Origin: Caldilineae bacterium
Lineage (GTDB): Bacteria; Chloroflexota; Anaerolineae; JAAEKA01
Length of the DNA: 64,000 bases
Assembly: GCA_020634555.1 (NCBI GenBank)
Contig: JACKBK010000002.1
Span: 1-64,000 of the forward strand
Direction of reading: 5' to 3'
The position numbers and the translations under genes are program-made. The number at the start of each line of letters is the position of its first letter. The first letter of the stretch is position 1. Shown here in pieces: positions 51,773 through 58,557 of this stretch. The notes beneath the pieces are model-generated. The model was not told where the DNA came from and did no database searches. It saw nothing but the letters and a program-made list of their open reading frames with translations.

Positions 51773-52423
51773 ATGCACGTGCTTGTGGTGCACTCTGATC
51801 CACGGTTCTTTCGCGAGCTAAAGCAATTGATTGTCGCTCAGGATGCGACCGGCGCGTATTTACCCAGCTTGGGTGAGCTACGCCCACAGATCGAGGCGCA
51901 ATTCCCGGATCTTATCGTGCTGGAGCACCAGTGCCTGGTTTCAGGCACGGAGGCTCTGGCCAGCGCGTTCCGCAGATCACAGCGGCTGCCGATGGTATTC
52001 TTGACGACAGCGGACAGCGAACGGATCCGCAGCGGCGAGGAAGCCAACCGTCTTGCGGGCCTGATGACGCATTTGCGCAGCCAGAGCGATCAGCGACGAG
52101 CCCAACAGATCAGGCAGATCGGCCAGATGCGAATCCACAGCGGCCGGATGCGGGTCGCGTTGGGAGACAGGTGGGTTCGCTTGCCGCCTATTCAGTTTCG
52201 TATTTTGTATCACCTGGCGTTGGCTCCCGGCACAGTGATCCCGCACCGCGAGTTGATCGACGTAGCGTGGGGCGCGGCGGCTTCCGGCGGTGAAGACAGG
52301 AGCGGCTTTCTGAAGGTGCATATCATGCAGTTGCGCCGGACACTGGGCCCGGAGTTCAAAGACTACATTCAAACAGTGCGCGGACAGGGGTACGTTTTGG
52401 TAGACCCCAATTCTGACGATTAG
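51773..52423 (+). CDS. Response-regulator-like protein with degenerate receiver
   Basis: The product is 216 aa. The first ~105 residues fold like a receiver domain (MHVLVVHSDPRFFREL, then FPDLIVLEHQC, then PMVFLTTADS), but the phospho-acceptor aspartate at the end of strand 3 is a glutamate (E51), and only part of the acidic pocket is kept. The C-terminal ~95 residues are an OmpR/PhoB winged helix (LPPIQFRILYHLALAPGTVIPHRELIDVAWG, VHIMQLRRTLG, VRGQGYVLV). It therefore probably binds DNA without classical phosphorylation. No histidine kinase is adjacent. ATG at 51773, downstream of two overlapping promoters. Confidence 0.82.
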   Translation: MHVLVVHSDPRFFRELKQLIVAQDATGAYLPSLGELRPQIEAQFPDLIVLEHQCLVSGTEALASAFRRSQRLPMVFLTTADSERIRSGEEANRLAGLMTHLRSQSDQRRAQQIRQIGQMRIHSGRMRVALGDRWVRLPPIQFRILYHLALAPGTVIPHRELIDVAWGAAASGGEDRSGFLKVHIMQLRRTLGPEFKDYIQTVRGQGYVLVDPNSDD

Positions 52424-52437
52424 CGTGGAGGTTATGG

Positions 52438-52707
52438 ATGCCGGTTGTAAGGTGCCGAATGGCAGATTGCGTTAACTGGGATGATGATTATTGCTCGGCA
52501 GCCCGCATCAATATTGATGATGAGGGGGTCTGTCTGACCTATTCCACAATCGATGACAACGTGGTTGCCATTGATCCCGACGAAGAGTGGGATATAGAGT
52601 CCGACGAAGAGGAAGATTTGATAGATCTCGATGACGACGATGACGACGACGATGACGATGATGACGACGTCGTGCTGCGCGGTCGCAAGAGTTGGTCCGA
52701 CTGGTAG
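52438..52707 (+). CDS. DUF1540-like Cys-rich protein with poly-Asp tail
   Basis: The 89-aa protein has an N-terminal cysteine pattern (VRCRMADCVNWDDDYCSAAR, then a fourth Cys ~12 residues on) resembling the small metal-binding DUF1540 domain. The second half is extremely acidic and contains 13 consecutive aspartates, followed by VVLRGRKSWSDW. GGAGG lies six bases before the ATG, 14 bp after the response regulator stop, so the two are probably co-transcribed. Function unknown. Confidence 0.7.
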   Translation: MPVVRCRMADCVNWDDDYCSAARINIDDEGVCLTYSTIDDNVVAIDPDEEWDIESDEEEDLIDLDDDDDDDDDDDDDVVLRGRKSWSDW

Positions 52708-52778
52708 CTGGCTGCGATACACGCGGCCAGTCCGTTCAGTTCGTCCGTGTCACCGACCTAAACAAGAAATCTGCGTCA

Positions 52779-52991
52779 ATGCCCCAAACAATTTGTCCCC
52801 TGTGTGATAGCACGCTTAATCTTCCAAAGAACGCGCAGTTAAACAGCACGTTTTTTTGTTCCCGCTGTGACTGTCTGCTACAAGTCGTATCGCTGGAGCC
52901 GTCCGAGGTAGATTTCCCGTTCAAGGCCAGCGCCACCAGCGATGAACCGAAACTTGGTCGCCGCTTGAAGCGATCAGCTACAAGCAAGTAA
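52779..52991 (+). CDS. LysW-like zinc-ribbon protein
   Basis: The 70-aa protein starts MPQTICPLCDSTLNLPKNAQ, with the second Cys pair in FFCSRCDCLLQVVSLEPSEV. This follows the zinc-ribbon pattern of LysW, the amino-group carrier protein of lysine/arginine synthesis, but the C-terminal EDWGE end that carries the substrate is absent (the end is basic). No lys or arg genes lie nearby, so a carrier role is unlikely. The ribosome binding site is weak. Confidence 0.6.
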   Translation: MPQTICPLCDSTLNLPKNAQLNSTFFCSRCDCLLQVVSLEPSEVDFPFKASATSDEPKLGRRLKRSATSK

Positions 52992-53106
52992 GCCGCCACC
53001 GTTTACGGTAGGCGCTGATGAAAGTCAAGAGAGTTACCGGCAACAAGCTGGCGAGGGGCATGTCGAGCCAGTTGCCAGCCTGAATTTATCTGGTTCCATA
53101 ACCGCC

Positions 53107-53145
53107 TACATTGAACTACATTGAACTACATTGAACTACAATGAA
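53107..53145. repeat. 10-bp tandem repeat
   Basis: ACATTGAACT occurs three times in tandem, with a fourth variant unit (ACAATGAA), immediately before the terminator at 53147. The stretch 52992-53266 holds no gene. Confidence 0.8.
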
Positions 53146-53146
53146 A

Positions 53147-53178
53147 AAAACGGAGCAGGGTTTGCCCTGCTCCGTTTT
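53147..53178. terminator. Bidirectional intrinsic terminator
   Basis: AAAACGGAGCAGGG and CCCTGCTCCGTTTT form a 14-bp perfect stem with a TTTG loop. A-run on one side and T-run on the other let it work for both the plus-strand small-protein unit and the minus-strand zinc-ribbon gene. Confidence 0.9.
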
Positions 53179-53266
53179 AAATGTCACTGATGAATACTTC
53201 CCTCCCCGGTGAAACCTATCCTACCGGCTGCATGCGGCTTCAGACAACCCGGACAACTGTGACCTG

Positions 53267-53515
53267 TCAGTCCCAATCGTCGTCGTCATCATCGTCGTCA
53301 TCGTCGTCCCAGCTATCGTCGTCATCGTAGAGATCATCGTCGTCGAGGTCATCCACCTCTTCGTACTCGAAAAACTCAAACGCTGCACCTGACGACTTGC
53401 ACTCGGGGCACGCCTTGGGACGGCGGTTCGAACTGCCTTCCTCGATGTACCCGCAATCCATGCATTCCCATTCGCCTTCCAATACCTGGGGCTCCGTCAC
53501 CCTGGACATGGCCAT
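53267..53515 (-). CDS. Rubredoxin-type zinc-ribbon protein with poly-Asp tail
   Basis: The product is 82 aa from the ATG at 53515 (AGGAGT site). The first half has a rubredoxin/rubrerythrin-like ribbon: WECMDCGYIEEGSSNRRPKACPECKSSG, i.e. two C-x2-C knuckles. The second half is acidic (EYEEVDDLDDDDLYDDDDSW) and ends with 11 aspartates before WD. It may bind iron or zinc; the tail is of unknown use. It faces the DUF1540-like gene across a shared terminator. Confidence 0.75.
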   Translation of the reverse strand: MAMSRVTEPQVLEGEWECMDCGYIEEGSSNRRPKACPECKSSGAAFEFFEYEEVDDLDDDDLYDDDDSWDDDDDDDDDDDWD

Positions 53516-53570
53516 TATTCTTACTCCTGATTGTGATGCTTGGGCAGCCTGAACTCGCTGTCCGCGCCAA

Positions 53571-53599
53571 AGTATAGCACCCAGAGAATCGAGAGTCAA
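53571..53599 (-). promoter_or_regulatory. Promoter of the zinc-ribbon gene
   Basis: On the minus strand, TTGACT (53594-53599), 17-bp spacer, TATACT (53571-53576). The start codon is 56 bp downstream. Confidence 0.8.
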
Positions 53600-53633
53600 T
53601 AGGCTATTGGGTGAAGTTATGGTATAGTTTTTC

Positions 53634-54134
53634 TTACCTTCCAGCGCTTCCCTTGCCCCATGGATTGCGCAACATGGCGGCGACGCCTAAAACTGCGCCA
53701 TATGCCAGATTTCCAACGAGAATGAACCATTGGCGCCAGACCTGCTGCACGAGGGGATTGAGCAACAACATCACCACAAACGTCGCGATGAACCAGATCA
53801 GAAAGCCGTAGTACAGGGCAATGATCAGCAGCGAGGGCGTGTCCACCGGCTCCTGCGCGGTTGCGTACAGCGCTCCCAACAGCGCGCCCAGGATTAGCAT
53901 GGTGATAAGTCCGGCGATACTCAGCCCGCCAGAAAAACTCGCCGGCACAGCATCGGCGCCGGTAACAAACACCCCAGGAGCGTTGATGGGCGTCCAAAGT
54001 CCGTTTCCCGTTGCGCTGCTGCCAAGCATAACCACAACGGCCAGCACCACCGTTCCAACCAGGCCCGCGACCACACCCTGCCGGACGGTGAGTATCTCCA
54101 TCCGGTCCAGCCGTTGATGCTGCTCGACTGTCAT
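53634..54134 (-). CDS. Four-helix membrane protein, unknown
   Basis: The 166-aa protein has four probable membrane helices (residues ~19-38, 68-89, 100-124 and 137-156) and a short extracytoplasmic loop after the first. No family recognised. The start overlaps the xseB stop (ATGA), with GGAGGAGG upstream, so it is translated from the exonuclease VII operon. Confidence 0.7.
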   Translation of the reverse strand: MTVEQHQRLDRMEILTVRQGVVAGLVGTVVLAVVVMLGSSATGNGLWTPINAPGVFVTGADAVPASFSGGLSIAGLITMLILGALLGALYATAQEPVDTPSLLIIALYYGFLIWFIATFVVMLLLNPLVQQVWRQWFILVGNLAYGAVLGVAAMLRNPWGKGSAGR

Positions 54135-54382
54135 AGCTCCTCCTCCTGCCACGCCGCGAAGGGTACCGGCTCATAGCCGCCTGCGCCGTCAGCCACGATC
54201 TGGCGGACTTGCAGCTCGGCGTTCTCCAGCAGGCTGTCGCAGCGGGCGGTCAGCCGCACACCACGCTCGAACAACTCCAGCGACTGGGCCAGGGTCAGAT
54301 CTCCTGTTTCCAGCCTTTGCACGGTTTCCTGCAACTGCTGAAAAGCTGCCTCAAAACTCAGGGCTTGCAAAGATTCTGTCAT
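54131..54382 (-). CDS. xseB: Exonuclease VII small subunit
   Basis: The product is 83 aa from the ATG at 54382. The sequence FEAAFQQLQETVQRLETGDLTLAQSLELFERGVRLTARCDSLLENAELQV is a near-complete XseB consensus (a long helical hairpin). It binds the large subunit XseA, encoded 119 bp upstream. A partial copy of the 52-bp palindrome lies between the two genes. Confidence 0.93.
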   Translation of the reverse strand: MTESLQALSFEAAFQQLQETVQRLETGDLTLAQSLELFERGVRLTARCDSLLENAELQVRQIVADGAGGYEPVPFAAWQEEEL

Positions 54383-54501
54383 GTCAACTCTCTGTTTGAT
54401 TCTGCTTCGAAGTAGAGCTTCGCTCGGGCCGGTCTCCGACCGAGTCCCGCTCATTTTCATCTATCGGAGTGCCGGATCCGCCCGGCCGGGCGCCTGTCTT
54501 G

Positions 54502-55695
54502 CTAACTCACCGTTGCGGTGAATTCACCATCGGACACCCGCGCCTGGATCAGCGCACCCGGTGTTGCCTGGGAGACGGAAGAAATCACGGCGCCGCTGGC
54601 CGATTCGTGGAGGATCGCGTAACCGCGCGCCAGCACTGCGTTGGGGTCGAGGCTGGCCAGCCGCGCCCGCAACCCATCGACCTCTGCGCGCTGCACGGCC
54701 AGCATGTGCGCCACCGTCCGCGCCATGGCCCGGTTCACGTCATCCACCTGCTGGCGATAGGTTGCCACCTGTACCGCCGGCGACAACCGATCCAGCAAGC
54801 GGCGGGTCTGCACCATCTGGCGACGCTCGCGGTCAACGCGCTGGGTCAGCGCGCCTTGCAACCTGCTCCGCAGCTCCGGCAGTTGCCCGGCCAGTTCCTG
54901 GAGATCGGGTACAGCCAGCGCGGCAGCGCCGGTCGGTGTGGGGGCACGCTGGTCAGCCGCCAGATCGGCCAGAGTGAAATCGGTCTCGTGGCCGACGCCG
55001 CTGATGACCGGAACTGCGCTGGCGGCAATGGCGCGCACCACCCGCTCGTCGTTGAACGCCCACAGCTCCTCGATCGCCCCGCCGCCGCGAGCAACGATGA
55101 TCACATCCAGCGGCTCGACGCCCAGATTCCAGGCGTTGAGCAGTTCAATGGCCGCCGCGATCTGGCCCGGGGCCTCGACGCCCTGCACCGCCGCCGCGGC
55201 CAACAACACATCAACCAATGGATAGCGCACAGCCAGCGTCCGCAGGATGTCGCGCAGCGCCGCGGCTTTGGACGAGGTGACGACGCCAATCCGCTGCGGC
55301 CAGTCCGGTAGCGGGCGCTTGCGCGCCGCATCGAATAATCCTTCCTCAGCCAGCCTGGCCTTAAGCGCCTCCAACTCCTGATACAGCCTGCCCAGGCCAG
55401 CCAGATCCAACCGGTCGGCGTAGAACTGGAGCTTGCCCTGCGGCTCGTAGAGCGACACGTGGCCGTGGATCGCCACCTGCTCGCCGTCGACCGGCAAACG
55501 GCGCAGCCGTTGGGCGTCGGTGCGCCACATCACACACGGCATCACCGCCCGCGAGTCCTTGAGGGTAAAATAACAATGGCCGGACGCTGCCTGCTTGAAG
55601 TTGCTGACCTCGCCCTCAACCCAGACGTTGGTAAGGCCGGGGTCTACCTCCAGCAAGCTCTTGACGTGGCCGACCAGTTGCGAAACAGTGATCAT
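54502..55695 (-). CDS. xseA: Exonuclease VII large subunit
   Basis: The 397-aa protein has an N-terminal OB-fold (VWVEGEVSNFKQAASGHCYFTLKD) and a catalytic domain with IGVVTSSKAAALRDIL, IVARGGGAIEELWAFNDERVVRAI and ISGVGHETDFTLADLAAD. A coiled-coil region (~260-350) that binds XseB leads to the C-terminal ARGYAIL segment. It degrades single-stranded DNA to short oligonucleotides. The first codon overlaps the stop of the lipid kinase gene. Confidence 0.94.
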   Translation of the reverse strand: MITVSQLVGHVKSLLEVDPGLTNVWVEGEVSNFKQAASGHCYFTLKDSRAVMPCVMWRTDAQRLRRLPVDGEQVAIHGHVSLYEPQGKLQFYADRLDLAGLGRLYQELEALKARLAEEGLFDAARKRPLPDWPQRIGVVTSSKAAALRDILRTLAVRYPLVDVLLAAAAVQGVEAPGQIAAAIELLNAWNLGVEPLDVIIVARGGGAIEELWAFNDERVVRAIAASAVPVISGVGHETDFTLADLAADQRAPTPTGAAALAVPDLQELAGQLPELRSRLQGALTQRVDRERRQMVQTRRLLDRLSPAVQVATYRQQVDDVNRAMARTVAHMLAVQRAEVDGLRARLASLDPNAVLARGYAILHESASGAVISSVSQATPGALIQARVSDGEFTATVS

Positions 55696-56666
55696 TGGTT
55701 GGATGAAATCTTGATCAGCCGGCGAGCGGCGACGGTGGGCGGGACCATCAGTTGAATGGCGCCCGGCAGGATCTCGATGGTGACTGGCGTCGCGCCAAAT
55801 GGCTCGGCGTCGACATGTACCGGCTGCGGCGTGTCAGCGTCGATCAGTACCCGCCGCCCTGTGGCATAGCCTATGCCCGGCGCATCGATGTGCTGCGCGG
55901 TGGTCAGTTTCCAGAGCCTGTCCATGCCGTTGAAGACGGTGATGTCATGGAAAAAAGTCACGTCCAACAGGCCGTCGTTCATGGCTGCATTGGGGGCCAT
56001 ATCGAACACGACGGCGTAGCGCTGGATATTGCTGGCGACTGCCAGCACGCCGCGGCCCTGGAACTGCTGGCCGTCGACCTGCACCGTGTACAGCGGCGAA
56101 TGGTAGATCTCCCTGACCTGGCCGACCGCGCTGGCGACGTAGGCCAACGCGCCCAGCCATTGCTTGGCAACCGGATTGGCGGCAACCTGCGCGGTGATGG
56201 CTGCGTCCAGCCCGACACCAGCCCAGCAAACGAAGATCCGCTGGCCGGCGGCGTTGGTAACACGGCCCAGGTCCACCGCCATCGAGCGTGACCGTACCAA
56301 TAAGTGCGCTGCCTCAGGCAGCATATCCAGGACGCCGGGCACCGGTACCGGCAGTCCCAGGTCGCGAGCCAGCACATTGCCTGTGCCAGCCGGCAGAATA
56401 CCCAACGCAGCAGCCGGCTCATCAGGGTCTGCCATCGCCAGACCGTTGGCGACCACATTGATCGTGCCGTCGCCGCCTGCTGCCGCCACAATATCGAACC
56501 CGGCCGCGGCGGCTGTTCGGGCTAAGGTTTCCGCATGTTCCGGAGTGTTTGTCGCCGTCGACTCAACCTGCCAGCCGGCTTGCTCCAACACAGCGATCGC
56601 GGCAGGCAATCGCCGATGTGACGTCCGCGCGCCGGCTGAGGCATTGTATAGCAGTAATACTCGCAT
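55692..56666 (-). CDS. Diacylglycerol kinase-family lipid kinase
   Basis: The 324-aa protein opens with LLLYNASAGA and carries the ATP-binding motif VAAAGGDGTINVVANGL, then LGILPAGTGNVLARDLGLP. The C-terminal domain contains FVCWAGVGLDAAI and closes with a beta sandwich. This is the YegS/DgkB/BmrU family of soluble lipid kinases, which phosphorylate diacylglycerol or related lipids. The stop overlaps the xseA start (ATGA). Confidence 0.9.
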   Translation of the reverse strand: MRVLLLYNASAGARTSHRRLPAAIAVLEQAGWQVESTATNTPEHAETLARTAAAAGFDIVAAAGGDGTINVVANGLAMADPDEPAAALGILPAGTGNVLARDLGLPVPVPGVLDMLPEAAHLLVRSRSMAVDLGRVTNAAGQRIFVCWAGVGLDAAITAQVAANPVAKQWLGALAYVASAVGQVREIYHSPLYTVQVDGQQFQGRGVLAVASNIQRYAVVFDMAPNAAMNDGLLDVTFFHDITVFNGMDRLWKLTTAQHIDAPGIGYATGRRVLIDADTPQPVHVDAEPFGATPVTIEILPGAIQLMVPPTVAARRLIKISSNQ

Positions 56667-56827
56667 TGATGAGAGACCCTGGACAGTGATTTATGGAAAC
56701 GAATTGAACGGATGAGATCGACCAGCGCTCGTCGAGTTCAGGCCAGGAGCCGCCCCGCGCATTCTACCACAGTCCCCAGACCTGGCGCAAAGCACTCTTG
56801 TCTGCTGGTAAATTGTCGCAAATCCGA

Positions 56828-56856
56828 TTGACAGGTTGTAACGACGATGTTAGAAT
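56828..56856 (+). promoter_or_regulatory. Promoter of the eRF1-like gene
   Basis: TTGACA (56828-56833), 17-bp spacer, TAGAAT (56851-56856). The start codon at 56936 follows an 80-bp leader with GAGGAGG. Confidence 0.82.
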
Positions 56857-56935
56857 CAAGATGCGTGACACCACACTGTCCCTCGCGGAGAACCAACAAC
56901 CAACCCAACGTTACCCCAACGAGGAGGTACTCTCC

Positions 56936-58027
56936 ATGATCGATCAGTCTGACCTACAGAAATTGGTGGGATTCGATGCCAGCAGCAAGGAAGCTGCTGT
57001 CCTCAGTCTATATCTCGATGTCGACCCACGCGGCCGCACGGTCGAACAGTATCGGCTGGCATTGCGACACCTGCTGGAATCAGTGAACGGAAATGCAACC
57101 AAGGAGGATCGCGCTCGCATCGAGCGTTTCGTTGAAATGGAGTACGATCGCCAGAGCCGCGGTCTCGTTTGCTTCAGTTGCGAAGCAGAGAATCTGTGGT
57201 ACGCCTTCCCTCTGATGGCCCCCGTCAGCGACACCGTGTTCACGGGACTGCGACCTTACATCAAGCCGTTGGGCGGCATCATGGACACCTATGGACGCTA
57301 CGGTGTGGTCCTGGTTGACAAGGAGGGTGGACGCATCTTCGTCTTTAACCTTGGCGCGGTGGAGGGCATCACCGACGTTGTGGGCGAGGATGTCAAGCGG
57401 CACAAGCAAGGCGGCTGGGCATCAGCCCGCTTTCAGCGCCACGAGGATGAGGCAGCCTACCGCAACCTGAAAGATGCAGCCGAGATCACCGCTGAGCTGG
57501 TGCGCACCGGCCAGATGCGGCGGTTGATCCTGGCTGGCACCGACGCAAACGTTGCCCAGTTCACCACCCTGCTTCCCAAGCAGGCCCAGCAGGCAATTGT
57601 CGCCACGTTGAGCGCCGATGTGTCAACCAACGCCACAGAGATCGGCGAGCGGTCGCTGGCTCTGATCCGCGAGGTCGATGCGACGCGCAAGCAGCAATTG
57701 GTGGAGCGATTGGTTACCACTGCTTCCAAAGACGGCCCCGCTACCCTCGGTCTGGCCAGCACACTGGCGGCTGGCTTTGCCGGCCGGGTATATCATCTGG
57801 TGCTCGACGATAGCTACGCGGCGCCTGCCGTGCGCTGCGACAACTGCGGCTACGTCGGCGTCGAGGAGGCCGCGGTGTGCCCGCTTTGCGAGGCAACCCT
57901 GCGCGTGCTGCCCGATGCCGCCGACAGCCTGGTGCGTTGGGCCATGACTCAGGACCTGGAGGTTACCTTCCTGCACGACGATGCCCTGCATGAAACCGGC
58001 CATATCGGCGCGTTCCTGCGATACTGA
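56936..58027 (+). CDS. eRF1/Vms1-like protein (baeRF type)
   Basis: The product is 363 aa. Residues ~120-290 resemble the middle and C-terminal domains of eukaryotic release factor 1 and Vms1: YGVVLVDKEGGRIFVFNLGA, then the loop HKQGGWASARFQRHEDEAA (residues ~156-173). This loop sits where the GGQ or GxxQ peptidyl-tRNA hydrolysis motif lies in those families. A C-terminal zinc ribbon has Cys301, 304, 315 and 318. Bacterial members (baeRF families) are poorly characterised and have been proposed to act on stalled ribosomes; that role is inferred. ATG at 56936 with a strong GAGGAGG. Confidence 0.8.
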   Translation: MIDQSDLQKLVGFDASSKEAAVLSLYLDVDPRGRTVEQYRLALRHLLESVNGNATKEDRARIERFVEMEYDRQSRGLVCFSCEAENLWYAFPLMAPVSDTVFTGLRPYIKPLGGIMDTYGRYGVVLVDKEGGRIFVFNLGAVEGITDVVGEDVKRHKQGGWASARFQRHEDEAAYRNLKDAAEITAELVRTGQMRRLILAGTDANVAQFTTLLPKQAQQAIVATLSADVSTNATEIGERSLALIREVDATRKQQLVERLVTTASKDGPATLGLASTLAAGFAGRVYHLVLDDSYAAPAVRCDNCGYVGVEEAAVCPLCEATLRVLPDAADSLVRWAMTQDLEVTFLHDDALHETGHIGAFLRY

Positions 58028-58040
58028 GCGACCATGGCAG

Positions 58041-58067
58041 CCTTCCCGCGGGCAGTCCGCGGGAAGG
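58041..58067 (+). terminator. Stem-loop after the eRF1-like gene
   Basis: CCTTCCCGCGG and CCGCGGGAAGG form an 11-bp perfect GC-rich stem with a 5-nt loop, 13 bp after the stop codon. No T-run. Confidence 0.6.
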
Positions 58068-58225
58068 CCGCTGCTGATGCGTTAGACTTGCGTTAGCATG
58101 GCCAAATATCGTAACCTCAGCCACCAAAGAACGTAGAGATTGATGGCAGAATGAGACACACGGTTCGAACGAACTGCCGTGACTGAGATTGACTTCGCGT
58201 TGAAACCTGGAACGTAAAACGTGAG

Positions 58226-58407
58226 TAACTGCTCAGCCTTCACTGTTGCGTCACTCCCGCGGACCCATACGCTTCGCTCCTGGCCGCAAGCAGAGCGGGA
58301 GTCTAGTGCCAGCAAAGAGTGGATTCCCGCCTCCGCGGGAACACCCGCACGGCGCGCACCCCGGCTGCTGAAGCCGGGCGCAAGCAGGGCGCATGTGTGA
58401 CGGGTGA
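58226..58407. repeat. CATTCCCGCG family repeat, long form, left of clpC
   Basis: It begins GTAACTGCTCAG, includes a CACTCCCGCGG arm, an insert, a GGATTCCCGCC arm, and continues into a segment with GCTGAAGCCGGGCGCAAGCA to 58407. The last ~65 bp are shared with 61339-61404. The region 58068-58557 holds no gene; 58443-58486 adds direct CGTTTCACGTCTTCA-type repeats. Confidence 0.75.
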
Positions 58408-58557
58408 ACGGTACCGAGGAGTAACCAGATAACCAGACATCACGTTTCACGTCTTCACGCTTCACGTCTTCACGTTTCACGAAAGCATAGAGACCCAAAA
58501 AAGCCTGACGCGTTAACAACTCTTCCAAAGTAAATTTTCAACCAAGGACAAAACAAC

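Noticed and set aside
53107..53145. CRISPR array
   Set aside because: The 10-bp units are directly tandem with no spacers; repeats are far too short.
58443..58486. Possible regulator-binding direct repeats (CGTTTCACG units) ahead of clpC
   Set aside because: The same motif also occurs after the ABC-F gene (16240-16268) in an unrelated setting, so it looks like dispersed simple repeat rather than an operator; it does not resemble the CIRCE or CtsR sites I know.
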